Source of the DNA: Tepidicaulis marinus
GTDB taxonomy: Bacteria; Pseudomonadota; Alphaproteobacteria; Parvibaculales; Parvibaculaceae
Length of the DNA: 64,000 nt
Reading direction: 5' to 3'
NCBI RefSeq assembly: GCF_000739695.1
Contig: NZ_BBIO01000019.1
Span: forward strand, 1-64,000
Both the position numbers and the translations under genes were made by a program. Shown piece after piece: positions 29,241-37,419 of the stretch; the stretch's first letter is position 1, and every line of letters starts with the position of its first letter. Below the pieces are notes generated by a model. That model was not told the origin of the DNA. It saw only the letters and a program-made list of their open reading frames with translations, and ran no database searches.

Positions 29241-29254
29241 TTGGCATAGATCAA
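29241..29254 (-). promoter_or_regulatory. Fnr/FixK-type box upstream of ccoN
   Basis: TTGGC-ATAG-ATCAA matches the TTGAT-N4-ATCAA anaerobox at 8 of 10 positions. Its centre is 66 bp upstream of the ccoN start codon, which would put the start site near 29206 in a class II arrangement. A regulator with a matching recognition helix (ETVSR) is encoded at 34717. Confidence 0.72.
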
Positions 29255-29408
29255 GTGGAAGGGCGGCTGGCGCCGGTTCTCTCCCCTCGACTTGCGTATG
29301 TGCCCCTCCGGCAACGATATCTGCCACCCCCAGAAGTCGCATCCATCAGATCGTCTTGTCGGTCTTTATCAATGACCGGGCAACGCGACACGGGCGCACA
29401 GTCCTTAC

Positions 29409-29449
29409 GCAAAATGCCGCACCTCAGGAAGGATGCGGCATTTGTTTTA
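29409..29449 (-). terminator. Terminator after the coiled-coil membrane protein gene
   Basis: On the minus strand AAATGCCGCA pairs with TGCGGCATTT over a 12-nt loop, followed by TTGCG and a short T run at the stem end. It lies about 70 bp after the stop codon at 29520. Confidence 0.65.
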
Positions 29450-29519
29450 GCGTGGCAACAGATGGTGAGTTGCAAAAGGCGCCAGACGAAAGAGAGCTGT
29501 GGCTACGTTCTATTAATGC

Positions 29520-30437
29520 TTAAGCGATGGGTGAGCCTTCTTGCAGCGCCTTGATGCGGTCTTCGAGATTCTGTTCGAGCGAGGCGGGCGTGTGAGGGCT
29601 GTGCTCTTCCTCTTCGCTTTCGTCCTGCCGGTCGCCGAATTCTTCTTTCACGCCGTCGGAGAAGGAGAGAAGCGATTCTCTGATTTCTTCATATTCCTCG
29701 CTGGAAAGGGCGGCGGTGTTTTCTCCCTCCGCCGCCTTCTCGGCATGGCGCGCGCTTGCAATGCCGGCAGACGCGGCGGCGCCTGCCGCTGGAACGACAT
29801 TCGCCCAGGCGGGCGGCTGCGCTTTGATCGGCGCGGGGCGTTCTTCCCTTGCTTTGGGCGCTTCGGGTTCGGCAGGGCGGGCCGCGGTTTGCGGGCGGCT
29901 GTGAGGCCGGGCAGAAGCGGGGGCTTCTTCGGGCTCCTGCAGAAGCGCAGCAAGTTTGCGGGCGCTTTCGGCGACATCGCGCGCTTGGCGTCCGGTTTCC
30001 TTGCGCCGGGCTTCGGCTTCCTTGAGCGCGATTTCAAGAGAGGCGATGCGGGCGCGCTGTTCGGCAAGCTCCGCATTGGCCGCTTCATGGTCGGCTCTGG
30101 CGCCTGCAAGCGCTTCCTGCAGCCCGCTCACTTCACGGGTGAGGGCCGCATTTTCTTCGGCCTGGTGGGTGCCGATCTTCCGGTTGCGGGAGGAAAGGGC
30201 AGCGATTTCGGAGGTTTTGGCGGCCAGTTCTTCCTCCAGCGCGCTGACTTGTGCTTGTAAGGCGCCGATACGGGCCGAGGGGCCGCCTTCCGTCTCGCCT
30301 TCTTCACCGGGCTCGCCCGCCGCAAGCCGCTTTGTCGTTGCGGCCACGGCGCGGCGCCAGATGAACTGCGCGCTCATGATGGCAAAGAGGGTCGCCAGGA
30401 AAAATCCCAGGGCGAAGATCATCAGCCCTTCAATCAT
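29520..30437 (-). CDS. Membrane-anchored coiled-coil protein, unknown function
   Basis: A 305-residue protein. MIEGLMIFALGFFLATLFAI is an N-terminal membrane span. RIGALQAQVSALEEELAAKT through ALKEAEARRKETGRQARD (~55-160) is a long heptad-type coiled coil rich in Ala, Glu and Arg. A Pro/Ala-rich stretch and an acidic C-terminal segment (SLLSFSDGVKEEFGD) follow. The topology resembles envelope or division scaffold proteins, but no family is recognised. The gene begins 34 bp after eipA on the same strand, so the two are probably co-transcribed, which suggests an envelope role. GAGAGGGGAAAAGAT precedes ATG 30437. Confidence 0.8.
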   Translation of the reverse strand: MIEGLMIFALGFFLATLFAIMSAQFIWRRAVAATTKRLAAGEPGEEGETEGGPSARIGALQAQVSALEEELAAKTSEIAALSSRNRKIGTHQAEENAALTREVSGLQEALAGARADHEAANAELAEQRARIASLEIALKEAEARRKETGRQARDVAESARKLAALLQEPEEAPASARPHSRPQTAARPAEPEAPKAREERPAPIKAQPPAWANVVPAAGAAASAGIASARHAEKAAEGENTAALSSEEYEEIRESLLSFSDGVKEEFGDRQDESEEEEHSPHTPASLEQNLEDRIKALQEGSPIA

Positions 30438-30471
30438 ATCTTTTCCCCTCTCCCTCGTTTTTACCGCTGCT

Positions 30472-31092
30472 TCAGAAGGGCAGCCACTCACGCTCGCGCG
30501 TATATTTCAAATATCCGACATTCGCCCCGAGGCGCAGGCCGACGCCTGCCCGGATGGGTGCGAGGACAATATCGCCCCGCTGCTGATAGTTCACGCCAAC
30601 GCCGCCGACATAGTAGGCACTGCCTTCCACGCCAGGGAACCGCTGGTAGATCTGCCCGGTGTCAGGCAAGTTATAGACCAACGTGAAGACTTTCGACGCA
30701 TTGCCGCCGAAATCCCAGCCGGCGGAGGGCCCCTGCCAGAAGACTTCGGTGCGCGGGCCGTCCTTCATGACCAGCTGCCCGGAGCCGTAGCGTAGGCCGA
30801 CGCCGATGGCGCCGCTGCCTTCCTGCCCGGCTATATAGGCATTGGGTTCACCATATTCAGCGAAGACCGCGTGGATAACTTCGGCGAGCCCCTCGGCGGT
30901 TTCCCCCAGGAAATTGCTGGCGGCTTGGAAAACCTCGTCCTCGGAAAAGGTCTTGCCTTCATTGCGGCTTTCGACGTTGGGGGCGGGCTCGTTCGGCGCT
31001 GCGGCTTTGGCCGCAGGCGCGGCAAGGGCGGCGATCCCCAGCGTTCCGAGGCTCAGCATCCCCAAGACGGCAAATGTTTTCAAACGCGGCAT
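30472..31092 (-). CDS. eipA: EipA family (DUF1134) periplasmic envelope protein
   Basis: A 206-residue protein with a signal peptide ending near APAAKAA (residue ~31). FSEDEVFQAASNFLGETAEG, LAEVIHAVFAEYGEPNAYIA and GVGLRYGSGQLVMKDG are the DUF1134 blocks, with a conserved ending GVGLRLGANVGYLKYTRE. The length matches the family. In Brucella, EipA folds into a small periplasmic beta-barrel needed for envelope integrity and cell division, and its gene is a CtrA target. No clear TTAA-N7-TTAA box is found upstream here. The gene is divergent from ydbH. Confidence 0.88.
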   Translation of the reverse strand: MPRLKTFAVLGMLSLGTLGIAALAAPAAKAAAPNEPAPNVESRNEGKTFSEDEVFQAASNFLGETAEGLAEVIHAVFAEYGEPNAYIAGQEGSGAIGVGLRYGSGQLVMKDGPRTEVFWQGPSAGWDFGGNASKVFTLVYNLPDTGQIYQRFPGVEGSAYYVGGVGVNYQQRGDIVLAPIRAGVGLRLGANVGYLKYTREREWLPF

Positions 31093-31394
31093 TCCACTAT
31101 CCTTTTCTGCAAGGCCCCCCGGAAATTGCCTTCGCGATTTTCCTGGAGGCGGGTGCGCTACCCGTTCTGAAACCCGGCACTGTGCCGTATTCGCACACAT
31201 CCTCGCCCGGTAAAACGGCAAAATAACGAAAGCGAGCCGTTTTTGTGCCTGCGAAACATGGCAGCAACGGGGCCAGCTGGTTTCTGGGGGAAAATCCTGA
31301 AATTTGCGCTTTTTGCCTATTTTTTGGCCCATATGGCCGCCATCTTCAGAAGGAGCGCGGGGTCAGCTGCCCGCGGCACCTTGTGGGGGACAAA
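31093..31394. other. 302-bp divergent region between eipA and ydbH
   Basis: No gene is recognised. An imperfect stem-loop, AAACGGC/GCCGTTT with a 16-nt A-rich loop, lies at 31214-31243. The region must hold the promoters of both envelope transcripts. Confidence 0.6.
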
Positions 31395-33485
31395 TTGAGC
31401 CTGGATAAAGACGATACCGGTCCATCGCAGGCGGCCTTAGCCTCCGGACCTGCGGGCGGGAAACGGCGCGGGCGCAGAAAAGGGCGCCGGCTTGCCCTGT
31501 TCATCCTTCTGCTTCTGGCGGTGCTTGGGGCCGGGCTTTTCTGGAGCTGGCAGAACCGGGCCGGCCTGCTGGAAGCCTTTGCCCGCGATTATCTGGCCGG
31601 GCAGGGGGTGGAGGATTTTTCTTTCAAGGTCGAGGAGGCGGGTTTCGGCGGCGTCGATATCGCTGCCTTGCGCATCGGCCCGGCGGAAAATCCCACTTTC
31701 AGCGCCGAGCGGGTGCGCGTGCGTATTACCTCGCTTTTTGCCGGCATGGCCGGGCTTTCCGGCATCGAGGTCGTTTCTCCTTACTTGCGTCTTTCATATG
31801 ACGAAGAAAACGGGATCGGCTTCGGCGCGCTTGCGCCCTTTCTTGACGGGGGCGGGGAAGGTGAAACGCAAGGGGGAATGGGGCTCCTGCCGCCGTTCTT
31901 TTTTAAAAATGCGGTCTTCGAGGCGCAAACGCCGCTCGGCGATGCAAGGCTCGGGGCGAGCGGCGATGTGCGCTGGCAGGACGGCACGCTGTCCCTTGCG
32001 TTGGAAGACTGCGCGCAGCTCGAACTGCCGCCGGGGCTTGCATGGGAAGGTGTGCCTTATGCCGCGCGGGTCCGGGCGCTGCAGCTTTGCCCCGGTGAGG
32101 GCGGCGCGTTTGTCTTTTCACCCGGCACCGGCGCGGGCGAGGCGTCTTTGACGCTTCCTTCTTTTCCCTTTGAAGTGCACCGGGAAGGCGCGCGCCGGGC
32201 TTTCGCCAAAGGGCAGATGCCGGCGCTTGAAGTGAAGGTCGAAAACGGCGCGGAGGGGGCCCGCCTTGCGTGGCGCGCTAAGGGCGGGCAGATCGCGCTC
32301 ATTGATTATGCGCTGGCTTTAAGCGGGATCGAGATGGAGGGGAAGGCATCGCTTGCAGCCGGGGCCGGTGAGCGCGCGCTGACGTCTGCCTTCACGCTTT
32401 CCAGTCTTGCGGTGAAAGACAGCGCGCCCGTTCACCGCTTCGCGCCCTTGCAGCTCTCAGGGCAAGGCATGGTGGAAAAAGATACGCTCACCTGGACCGG
32501 CATGGTGAAAAGCGCGGCAGGTGCGCCGCAGCGGCGGCTTGAAACGCGGCTGAGCGCCCGGCACGATTTTTCAAACGAGCGCGGCGGGCTCACGCTTACT
32601 CTGCCGCTTACGACATTCGCGCCGAGGCAGCTTGAGCTGGCGCGCCTCGTGCCGCTTCTCAGGGGGCATATCACGCGGGCGGCAGGAGAGCTTTCCGGCG
32701 AGGCGCGGCTTTTCTGGCAGGGCGGCACGCTCACGAGCAAAGGCGAGGCGGCGCTGCGCGGGTTCGGATTTTCGACGGCCGCCGCGCGGATCGAAGGGAT
32801 CGATGGCACCGTCGCGCTGGCCTCGCTCATGCCGCCTGTGACGGCCGGGCCGCAGCGGCTTGAGGTGGGGCGCCTTTCCGCCGGGATCGAGCTTCTGGAC
32901 GGGCAGGTGCAATTCGAGCTCGAGCCTTCAGGCGCGGTTCAGGTTCAAGAAGCATCATGGCCTTTTGCAGGCGGTACGATTTCGCTTGATGAAGGCACGA
33001 TCGAGCCGGCCGCCCCGTCGCAGGAATTCACGCTGCGCGTGCGCCAGGTGGCGCTGGATAAGTTGCTGGATCTTCTGGCGCTCGACGGGGCAAGCGGCAC
33101 GGGCCGGGTAAGCGGCTATGTGCCGGTCGTTATCGAGGAGGGCAAGGTGCTCGTCAAAGAAGGCAAGCTCAAAGCGGAAGGCGAAGGCGTTCTTGCCTAT
33201 AATGGGCCTGCGGGCGAAGCGCAGACCGGCGGGCAGAGCGATCTCGTTTTCCAGGCGCTGAAGAATTTTCATTACAAGGGGCTTGAGATGACACTGAACG
33301 GCAATGCGCTCGACAGGCTGACACTCGGTCTTTTCATCGAAGGGGCGAACCCGGACCTTTATGACGGCTACCCCTTCAAAATAAACATCCGCACCGAAGC
33401 GGCGTTTGCCGAACTTCTGCAGCGTGGTACGGTGGGCTTTAGAGCCTTGGATGTCATTCGCGAGCAAGGAACGCCTGCGCCATGA
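31395..33485 (+). CDS. ydbH: YdbH family AsmA-like intermembrane phospholipid transport protein
   Basis: About 696 residues. A short basic N-terminus (GGKRRGRRKGRR) leads into one span (LALFILLLLAVLGAGLFWSW) and a very long periplasmic beta-rich region. EGANPDLYDGYPFKINIRTE near the end is the YdbH C-terminal signature. In E. coli, YdbH with TamB and YhdP carries phospholipids to the outer membrane. There is no in-frame ATG near the N-terminus; TTG 31395 after GGGGGA is the best start, with GTG 31383 and GTG 31245 as alternatives. ynbE and ydbL follow with overlaps, the same order as in enterobacteria. Confidence 0.88.
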   Translation: MSLDKDDTGPSQAALASGPAGGKRRGRRKGRRLALFILLLLAVLGAGLFWSWQNRAGLLEAFARDYLAGQGVEDFSFKVEEAGFGGVDIAALRIGPAENPTFSAERVRVRITSLFAGMAGLSGIEVVSPYLRLSYDEENGIGFGALAPFLDGGGEGETQGGMGLLPPFFFKNAVFEAQTPLGDARLGASGDVRWQDGTLSLALEDCAQLELPPGLAWEGVPYAARVRALQLCPGEGGAFVFSPGTGAGEASLTLPSFPFEVHREGARRAFAKGQMPALEVKVENGAEGARLAWRAKGGQIALIDYALALSGIEMEGKASLAAGAGERALTSAFTLSSLAVKDSAPVHRFAPLQLSGQGMVEKDTLTWTGMVKSAAGAPQRRLETRLSARHDFSNERGGLTLTLPLTTFAPRQLELARLVPLLRGHITRAAGELSGEARLFWQGGTLTSKGEAALRGFGFSTAAARIEGIDGTVALASLMPPVTAGPQRLEVGRLSAGIELLDGQVQFELEPSGAVQVQEASWPFAGGTISLDEGTIEPAAPSQEFTLRVRQVALDKLLDLLALDGASGTGRVSGYVPVVIEEGKVLVKEGKLKAEGEGVLAYNGPAGEAQTGGQSDLVFQALKNFHYKGLEMTLNGNALDRLTLGLFIEGANPDLYDGYPFKINIRTEAAFAELLQRGTVGFRALDVIREQGTPAP

Positions 33486-33691
33486 AGACAGCTATCCTCC
33501 GTTACTCTTCTTTTGGCGCTTTTCTGGGCGCTTTGGCGCTGGCGCTCGGCGCCTGTCAGCCCACGGTGAAAATCGAGGCGCCGGACAAGCCCATCGAAAT
33601 CAATCTCAACGTCAAGATCGAGCAGGAAGTGCGCGTGAAAGTGGACCGCGAACTCGACGATCTGCTGGCCCAGAACCCGGAGATTTTCTGA
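33482..33691 (+). CDS. ynbE: YnbE family lipoprotein
   Basis: A 69-residue lipoprotein. The signal ends LALALGAC (Cys25), and the mature part PTVKIEAPDKPIEINLNVKI is one long amphipathic beta stretch, typical of YnbE. EVRVKVDRELDDLLAQNPEI closes it. In E. coli YnbE is the outer-membrane partner that extends the YdbH beta-groove. It overlaps ydbH by four bases and ydbL by one, so all three are translationally coupled. Confidence 0.93.
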   Translation: MKTAILRYSSFGAFLGALALALGACQPTVKIEAPDKPIEINLNVKIEQEVRVKVDRELDDLLAQNPEIF

Positions 33692-34104
33692 TGCGTGATT
33701 TCTCAAGAGCCCGCGCCCGCACGCTTGCCGCCGAGCGGCCCGCGAGCCAGCCGCGCCGCCGCTTTCTCACCGCGCTTTTTTTCGGGGCGTTGACGCTGAT
33801 GGTGGCGGGGCTGACGCTGCCTGCATTGGCCGACAGTCTCGACGGCGCCAAAGCGCGCGGGGAAGTGGGCGAGAAGCGCAACGGCTATGTGGGGATCGTG
33901 GTTTCCGCGCCCTCCGCCGATCTTGTGCGCCTGGTGGACGACATCAATCTGCGCCGGCGCGATGCCTACCGCTCGATTGCGGAAAAAACCCCCGGCTCGA
34001 CGCTGGCTGCCGTGGAGCAGCTTGCGGGCGCCAAGCTGATCGGCAATGCCGCCTCCGGCACTTATGTGGAAGATGCCTCGGGCAATTGGGTGAAGAAGCC
34101 TTGA
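33691..34104 (+). CDS. ydbL: YdbL family protein (DUF1318)
   Basis: A 137-residue secreted protein. A twin-Arg-like basic start (QPRRRFLTALFFGA) leads into a signal sequence ending LPALADS. LDGAKARGEVGEKRNGYVGI is the DUF1318 core, followed by VDDINLRRRDAYRSIAEKTP. In E. coli YdbL assists the YdbH-YnbE interaction, probably as a chaperone. The ATG shares one base with the ynbE stop (TGATG). Confidence 0.92.
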   Translation: MRDFSRARARTLAAERPASQPRRRFLTALFFGALTLMVAGLTLPALADSLDGAKARGEVGEKRNGYVGIVVSAPSADLVRLVDDINLRRRDAYRSIAEKTPGSTLAAVEQLAGAKLIGNAASGTYVEDASGNWVKKP

Positions 34105-34716
34105 GGCTTTCCTGATCTTCTCATTCCGGTCCCGGCACTCTCGGTCCGAGCCTGTGCCAAATGGGCACAGAGGCGCCGGTCCTGTCCCTTGCAGGCACGG
34201 GGCAGGCGGAGCGCCTTCTCTCCCCTATGTCTGTTTTTCGCCGAATCACGCGCATTGCGCGTGATCTGCGGCGCGGCACGGGCATTGCACTTTGTTGAGG
34301 GCCGGGCCTCATGTCCTTGTCCTCGCGCATATGGCGCCCGGCAGCCCGAAGACGTGACGTTTGGGGGGCGTCTTCGGCATCATTTCCACTCGCCCGGCTT
34401 GCCGGCGCTCGAGTGGGGCTGGCGCGGGGTTGGACCGAACGGGGGCTTGGTCCGGCCTCGCCGCCAGCCACTTTCCAGCCGCCCTATTGCCTCGGAGATT
34501 TGCTGTCTTTCGCAGCGCCACCTCTTCGCAACAATGAGAGGCAATCGCAGCGGCCTGATTGCGCCTCTGCTTTGTGGCGCGCTTCGGCGCTTTCTGCGTC
34601 ATATCGTCTTGTGAGGCGGCGGTAATTCAACAGCCCATTGCCGTGGATTCATCTTCGCACTAAGCTGAGGCTGACCTTTTTTCTGGAGGCTGGCTTTTGA
34701 GGTCGGCAAAAGCTTG
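34105..34716. other. 612-bp gap without a recognised gene, rich in hairpins
   Basis: No translated frame here resembles a protein I know; the longest (141 codons, 34189-34614) is Arg/Pro/Leu-rich without motifs. The region has several perfect or near-perfect inverted repeats, listed in the next entry. Its last ~70 bp, with a T6 run at 34675-34680, must hold part of the fnr-type leader. Confidence 0.7.
34150..34470 (+). other. Array of stem-loops, candidate structured RNA
   Basis: Successive stems: CTGTGCC/GGCACAG (34152-34170), CCTGTCCC/GGGGCAGG (34181-34206, one G-U), ATCACGCGC/GCGCGTGAT (34245-34265), CCGAAGACG/CGTCTTCGG (34346-34377), CCACTCG/CGAGTGG (34386-34416), and a long stem at 34417-34469. 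The last pairs 34417-34424 with 34462-34469 and 34425-34436 with 34449-34460: 20 pairs, one bulged C, 12-nt loop. Its three G-U pairs keep pairing only if the plus strand is transcribed. It is not RNase P RNA, SRP RNA or tmRNA as far as I can see. It may be an independent RNA or an fnr leader. Confidence 0.35.
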
Positions 34717-35475
34717 ATGAAAACAGACAGCAATGGATTGCCATCGGTCCAGCAGCTCAATGGCACGTTTGAAATTGCCAATCCGTGCGCTGCTTGCGAC
34801 GTACGCACGCGCGCGGTTTGCGCAGCGCTCAGCAATGCGGAGTTGACGGAGCTTTCCCAGCACTCGCGCCACAAAGATCTTTCAGCTGGCGATACGGTCT
34901 TCTTCGAGGGGGATCCGGCCGAAGCTTATTATGTGGTGATGGACGGCGCGCTGAAGCTCTACAAGCTGCTTGCCGATGGACGCCGGCAAATCACCGGCTT
35001 TCTTTTCAAGGGCGATTTTGTCGGCTTGGCATTTCACACCGATCACATCTTTACCGCCGAAGCGCTGAAAAGCTCGAAGCTGTGTCAATTGCCGAAACAG
35101 AAATTCGAAAACGTGGCCGATCATGCGCCGCAGCTTGGCCACCGGCTGTTGACGCTGGCTTCTGCCGGCATCGCCTCGGCGCAAGAGCAGATGCTGCTGC
35201 TCGGCCGCAAGACGGCGGCAGAACGTCTTGCGTCCTTCCTGCTTTGGCTGTCGACCGTGCAGGGACGTGAGGCGGCCAAGCCGCTTGACCGGATTTCCGT
35301 ACCGATGAGCCGGGCGGATATGGGTGATTATCTGGGCCTGACGGTGGAAACCGTGAGCCGCACGGTGACGAAGTTCAAAACCAGCGGTCTTATCCGGCTC
35401 TGCGATCACAACGAGATCGAGATTTGCGACCGCGAGACGCTGTCCTCCATCGCCGATGGCGAGGATCTGAGCTAA
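34717..35475 (+). CDS. fnrL: Fnr/Crp-family oxygen-responsive transcription regulator (FnrL/FixK/AadR type)
   Basis: A 252-residue regulator. Cys24, Cys27 and Cys35 in NPCAACDVRTRAVC and an internal Cys123 (SSKLCQLP) provide four ligands for an oxygen-labile [4Fe-4S] cluster, so this is a sensing Fnr protein rather than a cysteine-free FixK. A cyclic-nucleotide-like barrel (VFFEGDPAEAYYVVMDGALK) is followed by the helix-turn-helix with MSRADMGDYLGLTVETVSRT; the ETVSR recognition residues predict TTGAT half-sites. ATG 34717 is used; a TTG directly before it is also possible. The cbb3 operon, with a matching box, is the probable target. Confidence 0.9.
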   Translation: MKTDSNGLPSVQQLNGTFEIANPCAACDVRTRAVCAALSNAELTELSQHSRHKDLSAGDTVFFEGDPAEAYYVVMDGALKLYKLLADGRRQITGFLFKGDFVGLAFHTDHIFTAEALKSSKLCQLPKQKFENVADHAPQLGHRLLTLASAGIASAQEQMLLLGRKTAAERLASFLLWLSTVQGREAAKPLDRISVPMSRADMGDYLGLTVETVSRTVTKFKTSGLIRLCDHNEIEICDRETLSSIADGEDLS

Positions 35476-35479
35476 CGCC

Positions 35480-36292
35480 CTAACGGCCCTTCCAGGTTTT
35501 GGCGACGAAGTAGGGGTTATCCATGCCCCGCTCGGTTTTGCCGTAGCGCAGCGGCGTGCCGTCAAGCTCCGTGACGCTGCCGCCTGCTGCGGACAGCACC
35601 GCATGGCCCGCCGCCGTGTCCCATTCCATCGTGCGGCCATGGCGGGGATAAATATCGGCTTCACCTGCCGCCAGCAGACAGAATTTCAGTGATGAGCCGG
35701 CGGTGATGAAGCTGGTGACATTGTAATGGTCGAGATACTCGTCCGTTTTCTGGTCGCGGTGGGAGCGGCTGGCAACGGCGACCATGCCGGTTTCGGGAAC
35801 CGCGCGCACTTTGATGCGGCGCGGCGGCGGCGCCTTGCTCAGATCGCCTGCCGTATTCGCTTCCACGTCCTGCTCATAGGCTTGTGCGGGGCCGCAGGCA
35901 TAAAAGAGGCGCTGCTTGGCGGGCGCATAGACCACGCCGCAGGTCGGCTCACCCTTCTCGATGAGGGCGATATTGACCGTGAATTCGCCGTTCTTGTTGA
36001 TGAACTCGCGGGTCCCGTCGAGCGGGTCCACCAGAAAGAACACGTCCCCGAAAACCGGGATGTGACCGGCAGCGGCCGCTTCTTCGGAGACGACGGGAAT
36101 GTCGGGGGCAAGCTCGGCGAGGCCCTTCAGGATCAGCGCTTCGGCATCCTGATCGGCGGCGGTGACGGGCGAGTCGTCTTGCTTTTGCGTGACGTCCACC
36201 GGCCCGCCTTCATAATGACGCATAATGTCCGCCCCGGCGGCCACGGCGATGCGGCACAGGCCGGCGCTCAAGGAAGGGTAATCTATGCTCAT
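35480..36292 (-). CDS. cysQ: 3'(2'),5'-bisphosphate nucleotidase CysQ
   Basis: A 270-residue phosphatase of the inositol-monophosphatase family. DDSPVTAADQDAEALI holds the first metal site, FFLVDPLDGTREFINKNGEF the DPLDGT motif, and MEWDTAAGHAVLSAAGG the third metal-binding block. The combination with REFINKNGEFTVNIALIE is typical of CysQ, which removes the by-product PAP from sulfate assimilation. The length is normal. ATG 36292 is preferred over a codon at 36355, since the conserved domain starts soon after. The stop is 4 bp from that of the convergent fnr-type gene. Confidence 0.93.
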   Translation of the reverse strand: MSIDYPSLSAGLCRIAVAAGADIMRHYEGGPVDVTQKQDDSPVTAADQDAEALILKGLAELAPDIPVVSEEAAAAGHIPVFGDVFFLVDPLDGTREFINKNGEFTVNIALIEKGEPTCGVVYAPAKQRLFYACGPAQAYEQDVEANTAGDLSKAPPPRRIKVRAVPETGMVAVASRSHRDQKTDEYLDHYNVTSFITAGSSLKFCLLAAGEADIYPRHGRTMEWDTAAGHAVLSAAGGSVTELDGTPLRYGKTERGMDNPYFVAKTWKGR

Positions 36293-36503
36293 ATCTTTTC
36301 TGGCTGAGGTTGGGCGGCGGTGGCGCTGCATTCGAAACTGGCCGGAGAACACCACCCCAGCCGGGCAAGGTCAAGCAGGAAGGGCCCGGGCGCGGGGGAG
36401 GGGGGCTATATCCCGCCCGGGTTTGGCCCGTGTAAGCTGAAGGCTGGCAAGGCGGGGCAGGGGGTGTTAATCACAATCTTGCAGACCCTGGGAGAAGCGA
36501 ATC

Positions 36504-37157
36504 ATGGCCGATAATTACGAAATCGAAGCTCTCGAACTGGCGGCGCTTTTATGCTCGCGCGTCTGCCATGACGTCATCAGCCCGGTGGGCGCCATCGCCA
36601 ACGGCCTTGAAGTGCTGGATGACGATGAAGACGACGATGCGGAAATGCGCGGCCACGCCATGGATCTGATCCGCCAGAGCGCGCGCCAGGCTTCCGCGAA
36701 ATTGCAATTCGCGCGGCTGGCGTTCGGCGCGGCGGGGTCTGCCGGGGCCCATCTGGAGCTCACCGATGCACGCGATGTGGCACTTGGCTATGCGCAAAGC
36801 GAGAAGGCCGAGGTGACGTGGGAAGCACCGGTTGCCACGATCGGCAAGGACTATGTGAAGCTGCTGCTGAACATGATCGTCATTGCGCTTGCCTCCATCC
36901 CGCGCGGCGGCACGATTTCCGTCAAGGTGGACGGGGTGCCGGACACACCGAGCTTTTCGCTGCGGGCCAGCGGCAAGGCTGCGCGCATTCCTTTGGAGAC
37001 GGAAAAATATCTCGGCGGCGTGCGTCCGGAAGACGTGCTCGACGCGCGCGGGGTACAGCCTTATTTTACCGGCCTTGTCGCCCGCAGCCTTGATATGGAG
37101 CTCGATGCGGCGATGACGGGTGAGGACTTCACTTTTACGGCGAAACAGGCGCGTTAG
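36504..37157 (+). CDS. chpT: Histidine phosphotransferase ChpT
   Basis: A 217-residue protein. The first helix carries LLCSRVCHDVISPVGAIANG, where His22 is the phosphorylated residue, followed by LEVLDDDEDDDAEMRGHAMD. The C-terminal half is a degenerate histidine-kinase ATPase fold (KLLLNMIVIALASIPRGG) without nucleotide-binding boxes. In Caulobacter, ChpT carries phosphate from the CckA kinase to CtrA and CpdR. ctrA lies 6 kb downstream in this window, across the che genes; cckA is not here. GGGAGAAGCGAATC precedes ATG 36504. Confidence 0.93.
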   Translation: MADNYEIEALELAALLCSRVCHDVISPVGAIANGLEVLDDDEDDDAEMRGHAMDLIRQSARQASAKLQFARLAFGAAGSAGAHLELTDARDVALGYAQSEKAEVTWEAPVATIGKDYVKLLLNMIVIALASIPRGGTISVKVDGVPDTPSFSLRASGKAARIPLETEKYLGGVRPEDVLDARGVQPYFTGLVARSLDMELDAAMTGEDFTFTAKQAR

Positions 37158-37419
37158 GCCTTTACCTTCGCTTAACCGGTTTTCTGAGTGACCCGGAACC
37201 CTTTGTTTTTCGGGCTTTTCAGCGGCATGTGTCCCGGCGGCGCGTGCCGTTTTTCTATGCCCGATTTCAGAGCTTTTTAACGAGTTTCCCCAACAATCGA
37301 ATGCAATCCGGTCCAGTGCCTTCCATCCCGTGAGGCAGGGACCCAACCACAGCACGCCCGCATGCAAGCCTTTATGGCTGGCCATGGGGCGCGCAATGCG
37401 AGAGTGCCGAGGGGACGTT

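Larger units (their letters stand above)
29182..29519. other. 338-bp gap between the coiled-coil gene and ccoN
   Basis: It holds the ccoN promoter region with the Fnr-type box and, nearer the other gene, a minus-strand terminator (29409-29449). A 118-codon open frame on the plus strand has no recognisable features and is not called. Confidence 0.7.

Noticed and set aside
31214-31243. A terminator-like hairpin between eipA and ydbH
   Set aside because: No gene ends here, the loop is 16 nt and the stem only 7 bp, so I list it only as part of the divergent region.
34189-34614. A 141-codon plus-strand frame in the gap before the Fnr-type gene
   Set aside because: It has no motif, unbalanced composition and no ribosome site, and it overlaps several strong inverted repeats that explain the sequence better.
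36385-36421. Hairpin CCCGGGCG/CGCCCGGG between cysQ and chpT
   Set aside because: The arms are low-complexity GC sequence with a long G-rich loop, and it has no T tract. It could arise by chance.
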